Source of the DNA: Mesostigma viride
Lineage: Eukaryota; Streptophyta; Mesostigmatophyceae; Mesostigmatales; Mesostigmataceae
NCBI GenBank assembly: GCA_009746045.1
Contig: RPFO01000026.1
Span: 2,916,676 to 2,980,675 of the forward strand
DNA: 64,000 nucleotides
Reading direction: 5' to 3'
A program made the translations under genes and the position numbers. This document shows positions 19,967-29,484 of this stretch, piece after piece; within the stretch, counting starts at the first letter, position 1, and every line of letters starts with the position of its first letter. Under the pieces are notes generated by a model that did not search any database, was not told the DNA's origin, and saw nothing but the letters and a program-made list of their open reading frames with translations.

Positions 19967-20683
19967 ATGAGACAGTTACGTGACATCATGGTGCGATGCC
20001 AGCAATACACGCTCGCCGGCAGGAGGTGCAGGGGTCGCTGCAAGGGGCGCTCGTCTCGTTGCGCCGTGCACAGGACCAAGGCCTCGGGCTCCACGAGTTC
20101 GCGCTCCACGAGTTCTGACTACTATCGGACCGGACCGGTCGCCCGCCCTTCCTGGACGACGTACAACACCGGTAGCATGCACAGCGCCAGGAAAAGGGCG
20201 GAAGAAGAACGAGAGTGGGACGAGACGGCAGAGACCCCCTTCCCCGATGACCCGCTAAGTGTGGATGTCAACCCGAACGGACAGTTTCGCCCGGGCGGAT
20301 ACTTTGACCGATACGTGTACAGGCCGCCCCTACCGGCGTCAACGAGTGCTCTCCCTTCGCTGACGCCCCCGCGCTCAGGCAGACAAACGCCCTCCCACTC
20401 GCGGTCCAATTCAACAGACAGGCAACTACAACCGCGGTCTGGTACCCGCCCCTCGCGGTCTGGCACCCGCCCCTCGCGGTCTGCCTCGTCGAGAGAGTCT
20501 CGCGTCTCCCACCCCGCCGCTCCGCCCGCTAGGAGATACAGATCGATATACGGCATGGACTACACCGCGCACCTGAGACCGCCGCGCTCCGAATTGGATG
20601 CCATAGACGCGATGAATGCACGCTTTGGCACCACTCGGAAGGAACTCAAACAGCTTGCGTTGGAAGCGGGCCTCACACCGTGA
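19967..20683 (+). CDS. Cys-motif protein with Ser/Arg-rich middle
   Basis: A 238-residue protein (231 if the internal ATG at 19988 is used). The N-terminus has CQQYTLAGRRCRGRC and SRCAVHR, a Cys3His zinc-type motif like that of the neighbouring gene. The middle is low-complexity, with SRSTSSDYY, three repeats of SGTRPSR and RSNSTDR, likely disordered and possibly RNA- or DNA-binding. The C-terminus is a short conserved-looking helix (FGTTRKELKQLALEAG), similar to an SAP- or HeH-like fold by pattern, though I cannot confirm that. The same end occurs just upstream of the gene as a remnant, showing local duplication. Confidence 0.6.
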   Translation: MRQLRDIMVRCQQYTLAGRRCRGRCKGRSSRCAVHRTKASGSTSSRSTSSDYYRTGPVARPSWTTYNTGSMHSARKRAEEEREWDETAETPFPDDPLSVDVNPNGQFRPGGYFDRYVYRPPLPASTSALPSLTPPRSGRQTPSHSRSNSTDRQLQPRSGTRPSRSGTRPSRSASSRESRVSHPAAPPARRYRSIYGMDYTAHLRPPRSELDAIDAMNARFGTTRKELKQLALEAGLTP

Positions 20684-20832
20684 CCGGCAGGACCGCCTGG
20701 TTGTTTTATGAGTTTATTACGTGACATCCCGTGTTTATACCTGCGATAGGAATGAAATAAAAGGAGGACGCGAGCAGGTCGCGCGCTTATCTCAGGCGTT
20801 AACATTTCTTCTGCCATTGCAGGAATGTGAAC

Positions 20833-21747
20833 ATGGCACAGGCTGTTGTAGCCTACCTACAGCCCTCAAAGGCCCTGCCAGAGGGCGCGGAGGACCCCTT
20901 CGCTGGCAAGATCCGTGTGACGCCGGACGGCAAGATATCGGTTATCGATGTCATAAAGGTTGTAAGCTATACTGAGATCTCCGGCACTCTTGCACCGGAT
21001 GCGCAAAGGCAAGCTAGTCACTGCCTCTCCAGGCTCCAAGACGAGCACAAAGAAGTGTGTGCGGATTTGACACTCTGGAAATTCGCAGGCGCCAGGCAGC
21101 GGGACACGCCCGTGACCGACCGAGCTGGCATCATCCGCATCGTCCAGCTGCTGCCCGGCAGGCGGGCGGCCTCCTTCCGCGACCGGCTGGGGCTGCTCTA
21201 CGAGCGGTACCTGGACCTGGACCGCTCGCTGGCCGACGAGATCTACGCGCGCGCGGACGCCAGGGACCTGCAGCTCGCCAGCGACAAGCGCGTGAAGAGC
21301 TGCGACTCCACCAAGAGCCACATGCAGGCCGTCAAGGAGAGCGGCGCCCCCTCCACGGCCGCCAACCCGGCCAGGGTCTACGCGCACATAAACGAGACCG
21401 AGAACTACACCGCGACCGGCATGCGCACCTACGACATCCGCCAGCTGCACGCGATGAAGAAGGGCGACTCCACCCGCGACTACTTCACGGAGTCCGTCAA
21501 CGTGGGCATCGACCTCATGAACGTGCTCAACCAGTCCGCGATAAAGAGGGGCGAGGACCCCGTCGCCAGCATGGACAACATAGGCAAGGAGCTATTCCCC
21601 GTGTTCGAGAGACTGAAAATGCACGAGGAGGCGAGGCGGCCCCAGGACCGCTCCTTCGCCCTAGAGAACAAGCGCAAGAGAGAGGAGCACCGCGCCAACC
21701 AGAGGCTGCTGGCGGAGGCCAAGCAGGCCAAGTGCATAAAAACGTGA
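20833..21747 (+). CDS. Uncharacterised virus/plankton protein, KilA-like regulator type
   Basis: A 304-residue protein. Residues about 25-140 form a recognisable but uncharacterised domain seen in algal viruses and plankton genomes: IRVTPDGKISVIDVIKVV, a helix with SRLQDEH, then KFAGARQRDTPVTDRAGI and LLPGRRAASFRDRLGLL ending in LADEI. By pattern it resembles the DNA-binding or regulatory modules linked to Bro and KilA-N proteins. The remainder is helical, with a basic C-terminal coiled coil (ENKRKREEHRANQRLLAEAK). The ATG at 20833 follows a pyrimidine tract and CAGGAATGTGAAC; an intron in the leader cannot be excluded. It converges on the 21899 gene. Confidence 0.6.
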   Translation: MAQAVVAYLQPSKALPEGAEDPFAGKIRVTPDGKISVIDVIKVVSYTEISGTLAPDAQRQASHCLSRLQDEHKEVCADLTLWKFAGARQRDTPVTDRAGIIRIVQLLPGRRAASFRDRLGLLYERYLDLDRSLADEIYARADARDLQLASDKRVKSCDSTKSHMQAVKESGAPSTAANPARVYAHINETENYTATGMRTYDIRQLHAMKKGDSTRDYFTESVNVGIDLMNVLNQSAIKRGEDPVASMDNIGKELFPVFERLKMHEEARRPQDRSFALENKRKREEHRANQRLLAEAKQAKCIKT

Positions 21748-21898
21748 CTTCCATTGATCAAATCGAATCATATTTATTACCCCATTTCACACTGTATCAC
21801 CCCATGAACGCATCACGCATTCGCTGACAAAGCCACAAACAGTCGCAAGCCCTACAAAAAATAATGCACATAATCATCACGACAGTCCAAAAACTGAA

Positions 21899-22495
21899 TC
21901 ACTCCAAAACAGTCAACTCGGCGTGCGACACCGCGTGGTCGCTGCTCAGTTGGGACCACCAGCCCCACTCCCACGCGGGCGAGCTGGGGATGGCGCGCCC
22001 CTGATGCCTCCACTTGGCCGTCATGACGTTGTGGCACTTGACCACAAAGGAGTAGGACCTGTCGGCGAAAGTCTTGCTCGAACCCAGACAGTCGAAGAGC
22101 CGCTCTCGGATACTCTTCATCTGCGAACGGCTGACCCTCTTCCCGTGCCTGGCCAGCCCCTCGCGAACCTTGTCCCACAGGATCCACAGCTTCTCCTCCT
22201 TCCTCGCCCTCGGCGTCTCCAGCGCGTCCAAGCACTCCATGAAGCGGTCGGGGCATATCAACTTCAAGACGGCCTCCAGCTGCCCGTCCTCCCGCCCGCC
22301 GAACCGGCGGCGATCCCCATTCTCCTGGCGGTACAGCAGCTCCTCGCGCACTTCCTTTTCGAGCTTCTCGGCGGGTTGTCTGTACCTGCAGATCTCCCAG
22401 TAGACCTCGTCCATCTCGGGGCAGATCCCGCGCCCAGTCGGCCAGATGCGCTCCAGGATGATCCGCAGGGCGATCGGGGGCAATGCCTGGAACAT
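21899..22495 (-). CDS. Hypothetical helical protein
   Basis: A 198-residue protein from the ATG at 22495. It is helical and charged, with Trp/Tyr-rich ends (WPTGRGICPEMDEVYWEICRY, PAWEWGWWSQLSSD). No family recognised. The frame stays open upstream through FAATGWETVQDTARDPVPEP and a long polyproline tract (about 22570-22630, CCG/CCT repeats), so the real start may lie further upstream, near the stop of the preceding gene. Possible late structural or regulatory protein; purely inferred from position. Confidence 0.5.
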   Translation of the reverse strand: MFQALPPIALRIILERIWPTGRGICPEMDEVYWEICRYRQPAEKLEKEVREELLYRQENGDRRRFGGREDGQLEAVLKLICPDRFMECLDALETPRARKEEKLWILWDKVREGLARHGKRVSRSQMKSIRERLFDCLGSSKTFADRSYSFVVKCHNVMTAKWRHQGRAIPSSPAWEWGWWSQLSSDHAVSHAELTVLE

Positions 22496-22569
22496 CACAT
22501 CGACCGGGGGCTCGGGAACGGGGTCGCGCGCGGTGTCCTGGACCGTCTCCCACCCGGTGGCAGCGAAAG

Positions 22570-22631
22570 GAGGCGGCGGGGGAGGAGGAGGCGGCGGGGG
22601 AGGAGGAGGAGGCGGCGGCGGCGGCGGCGGC
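22570..22631 (-). repeat. (CCG/CCT)n polyproline-coding tract
   Basis: A trinucleotide-rich run encoding 15-20 consecutive Pro in the frame of the gene at 21899. A G7 homopolymer follows upstream, and frame across the tract is uncertain. Confidence 0.7.
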
Positions 22632-22698
22632 GGGTCCCGGCAGAGCCCCCCCTGCGCGCAAGCACCACCGGCGGGGAGAAGGGGACGTCAGCGAGCCA

Positions 22699-24406
22699 CT
22701 ACACCAGGACGGACCCCCGCCCGCTCTCATCGCACAACTCCGTCCACAAATCAAACCCAGACCCCTGACAGATGGCGGACAGCTGGCGCGCGAACCGGAC
22801 CCCCGTGTACGACATATGACACGACTGCTCGTGCTTATCCATCAGCAGGTGAGCGGATACCACCTGCCTGCGACGGTCGTCGAAGAACGCCCGCATGTCG
22901 CCCAGGACGCGCGCGCCCCATCCGTCGTACCCGCTCATGTCCCCCGTCCGGACGGCGTGCATGTCGGCGCGCGCCGTGCGCTCCACCTCGATGAAGCTCG
23001 AGTACGGCAGCATCAGCTCGGCCACGTCCTCGGGCCACCTCCCCGCCGGGGCCTTGGCGAACCGCTCGCTCACCTTCTTGAACAGGGCCTCCACCTCCTG
23101 CCCGGTGGCGGGGACGCTCGTCAGGCGCCTGTACGCGTCGAACATCGTGACGAAATGGTCGTGCCAGTAGCACCGCCGGAACAGGAACAGCGCCGTGATC
23201 ATGAAGACGAGGCCCGGACGCGAGCCGTACGCGTCGGCGAACACCCACCCCGCCGCCGCCAGGCTGTTCACGGCCTTGTCCACCTGCCCCCGCGCCACCA
23301 TGTACAGGGCCTGCACAACGGGACGCCGCCCGTGGGTATCCTCGGCCATGTCGGCCCCGTTGTCGACCGGAAACAGCATGCGCACGGCGGTCGCGCGCTG
23401 CGGCGTGAACCGCCCGCCCCCTTGCCGCCCTTGCCGCCGTCCCCGCCCGGCTCCGCGCACCACACGAACAGGTCGATCCCCTCCACGATGGCCTGGCGCT
23501 TGGCGGGCTTGTCCCCCGGGCACAGCACCCCCTGGAGCGCGCGGACCACGCGGCAAAACTCCCCCTCGTCGTTCTCGCGCGAGGCCTTGTGCAGGTGATC
23601 CATCCATCCCAGCACGATCTCCTTCGTCGCGGCGTCCCGCCGGTGCGCGCCCCCGACCTGCACCGGACGCGGGGGGCGGGTGGGAGTGGGGGAGTGGATG
23701 ACGGGCTGGAAGCTCCCCCCGTTCAGGCCCTGGATGTCCGCCACCAACCGCCGGAAACGCTCCCTGAAACTCCGCCCCTCGGCCAACACGGCCTGCCCCT
23801 CGGGCGAGATCGAGTGGCAGGACATGGGAGGAGGGGCGCCCACCAGCATCACGTTCTTCTTGCTGTCACGCCAGGCCCCGATGCCGGCGGACCGCAGGGT
23901 GCCGTCGGAGTGGACCTCCACCACGTAGGCCTCCCCGCGGAAGACCATGCGCTCGATGGCTTTCGAAGTGAGCGAAACCCTGTCGCCGCCCGAATAGCCG
24001 GTCGCCACCCGGACCGCCGTCATGTAGCCGCCCATGACCGTCTCGCGCAGGGCGTCCCCCATCGCCGCGTAGATGACCCCCCGATGTTCCGGCGCCGCCT
24101 CCGCCCCGACGCGCGCCTCCACCCCCGCCTTCTTGAGGGCCTGGACCCCCTTCGGCCCCAGCCTGACCACGCCCCGCTCGACCCCCATGAAGGGAGACAA
24201 GATGTCCGTAAGGGCGTAGGCCATCTCCGACATCATCCACCGGAGCGCCCCCCCCTCCGCGGAATCGATGTGGCAGGAGGAGGGGGGGGGATCGGCGACA
24301 GCCCCATGCTGCCGGAGTTGTCCACCGTGAACTCCTCCCAGCCCACCTGGCGCATCATGCCATCAGGGTGCACCTTGACCACGAAAATGCCCCCCTCTTT
24401 GATCAT
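22699..24406 (-). CDS. Hypothetical protein with an internally duplicated domain, two homopolymer frameshifts
   Basis: About 570 residues in three frames joined at two one-base contractions: an 8-C run at 24248-24255 and a 5-C run at 23417-23421. Two similar modules occur in the first 170 residues: IFVVKVHPDGMMRQVG...SPIPPPPPATSI and AYVVEVHSDGTLRSAG...VGAPPPMSCHSI. A Pro-rich linker and a helical C-terminal half follow (FLFRRCYWHDHFVTMFDAYR, RWPEDVAELMLPYSSF, MSYTGVRFARQLS). I do not recognise the family. The ATG at 24406 is the first in frame, but the frame is open upstream (VVEGLADAAVAHLLPLVAG), so the N-terminus could be longer. Confidence 0.6.
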
Positions 24407-24614
24407 GCCCGCCACCAGGGGCAAGAGGTGAGCGACGGCCGCATCCGCCAGCCCCTCGACAACGTGTGAGTCCGTGTCTGCCCGCGGCGAATCTGGAAAG
24501 CGAAATCAAGCACGCGAGAAAAGCACGAGACAGGAGAGAAGATCAGGTGGCGCCACGGGCCATCAGCCTGCATGGCGAACACGAGGGGCGCCATCGAGCC
24601 CTGCCCCACAGAAC

Positions 24615-25170
24615 GCGGGGCTCACACGACATCCAGCAACAACGTCCTGCCACGGAGAATGCGGGCCTCACGACATCAGCAATCGACAACGTCCTGCCAC
24701 AAGGAATGCGGGCCTCAAACGACATCCAGCAATCGACAACGTCCTGCCACAAGGAATGCGGGCCTCAAACGACATCCAGCAATCGACAACGTCCTGCCAC
24801 AAGGAATGCGGGCCTCAAACGACATCCAGCGATCGAGAACGTCCTGCCACGGAGAATGCGGGCCTCAAACGACATCCAGCAATCGACAACGTCCTGCCAC
24901 GGAGAATGCGGGCCTCAAACGACATCCAGCGATCGACAACGTCCTGCCACAAGGAATGCAGCTCTCATACGGCATCGAATCCCGATTCCCATCTCGCCAC
25001 GGAGAATGCTGGCTTCAAACGACATCCAGCGATCGACAACGTCCTGCCACAAGGAATGCAGCTCTCATACGGCATCGAATCCCGATTCCCATCTCGCCAC
25101 GGAGAATGCGGCCCTCATGCGACATCCAGCAATCGAGAGCATCCTGCCACGAAGAACGCCCCCCCTCACA
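24615..25170. repeat. 50-bp minisatellite
   Basis: About ten tandem copies of a 50-bp unit containing GACATCCAGC(A/G)ATCGACAAC and GTCCTGCCACAAGGAATG. The period is exactly 50 bp at 24721, 24771, 24821, 24871 and 24921. Further right, units alternate with variants carrying CATCGAATCCCGATTCCC. As 50 is not a multiple of three, the three long open forward frames are repeat artefacts. Confidence 0.9.
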
Positions 25171-25706
25171 CGCTGTCACGGGGTTTGCCGACGAGAACAC
25201 GCACCCATGAATGTAGCAAGACTTGACGGCCCAGCAGGCGATCTGTGAGGACAAGTGGGAAAGCGAGTGGCAGAGCGGTCAGACGGCCTGGTGTACTGCG
25301 ATCTTGGAGCGGTCAGGCGGCCTGGAGGCCCGCGGGGTATCGCCCCTGTTTATGCACATCCGCCCCTTTCCGTAACCGCCTCTCGGACCCAGCGGGATCG
25401 TGCCCGTGTGACGTCAGTCCACCAGGCGAAGGACCCCGCCAGCTTGTCCCGACCCGAGCCCGCGAGAAAACGCCTCCGTCAGCTTATCCGACCGAACCCG
25501 CGAGAGAACAGCGCGGAAGGCGGGAAACGCCCCCAGCCACGTGGGAGCGCCACACAGAGCGCGCGCCGGGCCTTGCCGCGAGGGATGCATGATATAGGCG
25601 ACCTGCCACGTGGGGCGCCGGGGAGAGCGAGAGAAGAGTCGAGTCCATTACAATTTGGGCAGACCGTCGACAGACCTCGGCATTCACGCAAACGACGCAC
25701 GCAGCC
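25171..25706. other. Gene-free interval
   Basis: Nothing recognisable apart from imperfect repeats of GAGCGGTCAGACGGCCTGG type at 25275-25325 and CCCGCGAGA-type motifs at 25460-25505. It holds the presumed promoter of the zinc-finger gene. Confidence 0.35.
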
Positions 25707-26471
25707 ATGGGGGCCTCGCGCGATTCCGCCAAGATAAGGGAGGAATTCATGATGATGAAGCAGGACATGAAAATGGACACGCCGGTACGATGCGGCCGGT
25801 GCCGGGAGAGCAAGAATCCCAACCATTTCCTGGGTGGCAGGTACGCGCAGTGCGTGCAGTGCCGCGGGTTGTCGAAAGGACTCCTCTGCACCTCGGAACA
25901 CGTCACGGCCGCCTCGACGCCGCGAGCTATCACCGTGCACAACCTGGCCCTCGCCAAGGAGGCGGCCATCCGGCTCTACGTATCAACCAGGAGGAATTCG
26001 GGGCCGGCGGCCAACACGCGCAACGCCATGGAGATCGTCCCCGAATTCTCCTACGAACCGCTGTTGCCGGGACATCTCGAAATGTCGCCGTGGCTGCCAT
26101 ACAGGGTCGATCCCTTCTGGTCGCCCCCTTATTCTGCCTCTTTTCGCGAGGAAATTGATGCCAGCCTCGATAACATGTATCGTTGCCGGGGGAGCCTTGC
26201 CCCGCGCATGGTGGGGAAGTGCGCGTGCTGCCACGGGGTCTGCTGGGACGCCTACGAGCCCGTGACGGAAGGCGACCACACCCACGCACCCTCGATATGC
26301 GCCATGTGCATGGCCGTCGCGCTCGACGACGCCGACCCCGCAGAGGACCTCAAGTGCCCCATCTGCCTGGCGGAGCGCAGGGAGATGTGGCAGAGCCCCG
26401 CGCTGGTGTTCCCCTTCTTCCGCTACAACAAGGAGCGCTCCCTCATCGGCCGATGGAACGACCTCTACTAG
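25707..26471 (+). CDS. Multi-Cys zinc-finger-like protein
   Basis: A 254-residue protein with two Cys clusters. The first (residues about 29-52) is CGRCRESKNPNHFLGGRYAQ plus CVQC, a Cys4 ribbon resembling the 'C..C........F......C..C' finger common in giant-virus and fungal proteins. The second (about 170-230) has CACCHGVCWDAYE, ICAMC and KCPICLAERR, RING-like in spacing but without a clear His. RING-type proteins often act as ubiquitin ligases, so that is one option; DNA binding is another. The start is the ATG at 25707, preceded by a G/C-rich leader. It converges on the KilA-N gene. Confidence 0.6.
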   Translation: MGASRDSAKIREEFMMMKQDMKMDTPVRCGRCRESKNPNHFLGGRYAQCVQCRGLSKGLLCTSEHVTAASTPRAITVHNLALAKEAAIRLYVSTRRNSGPAANTRNAMEIVPEFSYEPLLPGHLEMSPWLPYRVDPFWSPPYSASFREEIDASLDNMYRCRGSLAPRMVGKCACCHGVCWDAYEPVTEGDHTHAPSICAMCMAVALDDADPAEDLKCPICLAERREMWQSPALVFPFFRYNKERSLIGRWNDLY

Positions 26472-26520
26472 CTCACCCTGTTGTATGTCGGTCGATGCAA
26501 CCGGATGCAGTAATGGATGT

Positions 26521-26585
26521 TGGCAATAAAGGGTGATGATAACTGGCAATAAAGTGTTATTATAATGTGCAATAAAGTGTGATCC
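26521..26585 (+). terminator. Three tandem polyadenylation-like signals
   Basis: GCAATAAAG is repeated three times at about 22-30-bp spacing downstream of the zinc-finger gene, each followed by GTG or GTGTTAT. It resembles AATAAA signals with GT-rich downstream elements. Confidence 0.5.
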
Positions 26586-26759
26586 AATCCGATTTCATTT
26601 TCCATTTGCATGCACCACCGCGGTTACCCGCCCTCTTTTTGTTTCTCCCCCACGCGTATATACACACTCGATCCCCCGAGCGCGCGTTAGCCTGCCAGGG
26701 AGGGGACGCTGCCAACGGATGCCCTCCCGGACAGTGCCACCGCCGCTCATACTGAAAAT

Positions 26760-27803
26760 TCACGACCGCACCCTCTTCTGCGCCCCCCCGCCGCGCCATG
26801 CGAACCGCTCCTGGTTCAGCGGGCGAGTCAGAGCCAGGTCATCCTTCATCTGCTGGCGGTGGGCCGCCACCGTCTCCGGGGCCGTCGCACCCCGCGCCGG
26901 CACCACGAACGGGGCCATGTCCCGTCCGACAGCGAGTCCGATGTCGTGCAGGTCCGCCCTCTGACCGGCCTCCTTGGCGCGCAACATGACCTTCCTCATG
27001 AAAAAGGAAGCGTTCGCCAGCTGCTCTTCGTTCATCAGGTCTCGGGCGCTGCCCGTCTTCACGTGGTTCAGCTCCCTCAACGAGGCCGCGGTCACGCCGG
27101 TGGCAGCCTCAGCCACCTTGTCCCCCAGGAAGGCCATCACGCCCCCCACGCGCTCCTTGGGGACGACCGAGCTCACCAGGTCGCCCAGTTGGTGCTGCAG
27201 GTCCTTGCACCCCACGCGCATGGCGGGCTCCAGCGTGCGCACCGGGGGGACGTAATCAGGCACCTTGCGCCCGTTGGCCAGCTCCGTGCGGATCGCCACC
27301 GTCGTGGTCGTGCCGTGCGTCCTGTCATGGGCGTCGCGCACCACCTGCATCATCGTGATGTCACCCGCCATGATACGGTTCACCCAGCTCGTTGCCAGCA
27401 CAGCAAAGTCGGGGCTGATCCACATGGCCAGCTGCCCCACCAGTTCGGGGTGTACCCAAACACCGCGCTCGTCGACGGGCCCGGTCTTTGTGGTACTCGT
27501 GACCTCGCCAGTATAGAACGCAGATATGTGTTCTACCTCCCGGTGCCTCTGCAAGGCTGCGATGAAGGCCTTTGAACCATCGAGGCGAAACCAGCTTTCG
27601 AACCGCTTCTGCCCATTAGAAGCTGCAAGCGTGAGGTCCTGTGCATGGATCATCCTGTCACTTTTTCTCACTTTTATCTCCTTTGTCGGATCTACCTGGA
27701 AAGACGATGAAGGCTTCAAAGTGAATATCCACATACGGTCGGTCTCTTTTGCCAAGTTGAAAAGTGCATGCGTAAAGAGGGTCGAGCTGCTCATGAGAGC
27801 CAT
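26760..27803 (-). CDS. KilA-N domain protein
   Basis: A 347-residue protein with an N-terminal KilA-N domain (about residues 60-165): WFRLDGSKAFIAALQ, then RGVWVHPELVGQLAMWISPD and FAVLATSWVNRIMAGD, the family's signature 'rG.wvHp.la...A.wis..f...v..wi'. KilA-N is a DNA-binding domain of phages and large DNA viruses, often fused to variable C-termini. Here the C-terminus is helical and charged (MKDDLALTRPLNQERF). It is one of the better markers of viral origin in the window. A decayed relative lies just upstream. The start MALMSS at 27803 follows TACACGAATAAAGG. Confidence 0.8.
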   Translation of the reverse strand: MALMSSSTLFTHALFNLAKETDRMWIFTLKPSSSFQVDPTKEIKVRKSDRMIHAQDLTLAASNGQKRFESWFRLDGSKAFIAALQRHREVEHISAFYTGEVTSTTKTGPVDERGVWVHPELVGQLAMWISPDFAVLATSWVNRIMAGDITMMQVVRDAHDRTHGTTTTVAIRTELANGRKVPDYVPPVRTLEPAMRVGCKDLQHQLGDLVSSVVPKERVGGVMAFLGDKVAEAATGVTAASLRELNHVKTGSARDLMNEEQLANASFFMRKVMLRAKEAGQRADLHDIGLAVGRDMAPFVVPARGATAPETVAAHRQQMKDDLALTRPLNQERFAWRGGGAQKRVRS

Positions 27804-27910
27804 CCTTTATTCGTGTATGAATCCATAATAAATAGGATGTTTTAAACGCATTCCTTGCCCATTATGCACCAAGGGTAGATCCCATTTCAGGGCACGGCGA
27901 TCGTGGCCAA

Positions 27911-28250
27911 TCAAGCGGCCAGTCTTGCGCGGCCCTCGCGATTGAAACACCTGTTCGCGCCCATCAGGCGTTTATTGGGCCCGGCAAACTCCAGGCCCCT
28001 GTACTCCCTTGCCTCCTCGTAGTACCCCAGCACGCCCAAACCGGGCCCGAGCTTCTCCAGTACTGTATCCTCCTCGCCCCTGACCATGGAAACGGAAGTG
28101 ATCACAAAACACGGAAATATTGGCCAGCTCCAGAAATATGGGCTGATCCACATCCCTAGGGGGGGCTTGGGGTGGATCCAGATGCCGCGGTCCTCGTTGG
28201 GGCCGGTTTTCACCGCGTCAAAAACGTTTGCGGAGGTGCCTTCACATATG
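27911..28250 (-). pseudogene. Decayed KilA-N paralogue
   Basis: A fragment reads NVFDAVKTGP, RGIWIHPKPPLGMWISPYF, then EYRGLEFAGPNKRLMG. It matches the core of the KilA-N domain in the neighbouring gene (TGPVDERGVWVHP... MWISPDF) but lacks the N-terminal strand and most of the following helix. No start codon is convincing. A truncated gene duplicate is the simplest reading. Confidence 0.65.
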
Positions 28251-28260
28251 ATGTGACCCT

Positions 28261-29473
28261 GTGGAGGATGAAATATTTTCGCAGCCGGGTGTACTCGAGG
28301 ACATGGCGCGGCGGAGAGCGACCCGAAGACACAGGGTGCGGGCGGACGACGCGGGGGACGACGACGGCCTGGGGGACCTGGACCTGGACGAGCTGGGGGG
28401 CCTAGACATGGACGAGCTGGGGGGCCTAGACATGGACGAGCTGGCCCGCTTCGAGGAGGCCGAGCCCGGTGACCCGCTTACCATGGCCGAGATGCCCACC
28501 TTAGAGCAGGGAGCGTGGGAGGAACTCGACGAGGCGGGACCAGGACCAGACGACTTTTTCGACCTGGACGCGTACGAGAAGGAGCGATCCGCCCAGGATG
28601 GTGACGAGGAGGGGGGCGGGCGGCAACAGGCGCAGAGGCAGGAAACACAAAGAGAAGCAAAAAATCGCAAAGCCCGGGAAAGACGCGCCGACCTGAAATG
28701 GCTTAACAAAACCTCCAAGGAAGGGCAGGAGACGAATCGCGAAGTCAAAAATCGCAAATGGAGGGAACTACGCGCCGCACGATGGAAGAGCAAAGACCCA
28801 GACGACGTCGCATGGGTGGCAAAAGAACGGGCCAGGATTAAGGAAAGGAGTAAACGACTCTCCGAACTGAGAAAGAGCAAGGACCCCGACGACATTGCAC
28901 GGGTACGAGAAGTCCGGGCCTACAAATTATAGACAATGGTTTGAAAAAACCGCCAAGGAAGGGCAGGAGACGAATCGCGAAGTCCTAAATCGCAAATGGA
29001 GGGAACAACGCGCCGAACTGAAGAAGAGCCAAGACTCAGCCGCCGTCGAATGGGCGGAAAAAGAACGGGCAAGGTTGAAGGAAGTGAACAAACGACGCGC
29101 CGAACTGGAGAAGAGCCAAGACCCAGCCGTCGTCGAATGGGCGGAAAAACGACGGGCCAGTAAGCTAGAATCCCAGCGTCGCCGACGGATGGCGAAGAGA
29201 TCCGCCGCCACGGAAAGCGGTCCCTCTCGACGACAAAGCCCTCCTCCTCCCCCGCCGGAACTGCCGCAACAGATACCCGCCGACCCCAGCTGGCTGGTCC
29301 CCCCACCCGCCAGCGAGCAGGAGAGGCGCCACCGGGACAAAGGCAAGGCGGGGGCGGACCCGGAAGCGGCCTACCGATGGTGGATGGACAACTACGGCCC
29401 GCCACCGCCCTCGCCACCGGACCCCGGCCACCCCACCGCCGCCAGGCGGGTCAGAAGGGCGCGAGCCCGATAA
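28261..29473 (+). CDS. Acidic/basic repeat protein, copy 1 (one frameshift)
   Basis: About 400 residues if one break near 28905-28935 is bridged. N-terminus: MARRRATRRHRVRADD, then an acidic repeat (LDMDELGGLDMDELARFEE). The middle holds charged helical repeats of about 22-25 residues (WKSKDPDDVAWVAKERARIKE), with NREVKNRKWRE motifs between them. The C-terminus is Pro-rich, then EAAYRWWMDNYGPPPP and an Arg-rich tail. Unlike other breaks in the window, this one reads as one extra base. No enzyme motif; the alternating charge suggests a long helical scaffold, perhaps nucleic-acid-binding through its basic ends (inference). The downstream copy is a near-duplicate. Confidence 0.6.
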
Positions 29474-29484
29474 ATTTCGCAGAC

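Noticed and set aside
21057..21827. 256-codon plus-strand frame
   Set aside because: Off-frame reading of the 20833 gene.
24615..25170. CRISPR array
   Set aside because: The whole 50-bp unit is conserved, with no variable spacers, and the context is eukaryotic/viral.
24466..25248. Three overlapping frames with ASNDIQQ-type repeats
   Set aside because: The unit is 50 bp, so each copy shifts frame; openness in all three frames shows absence of stops, not coding.
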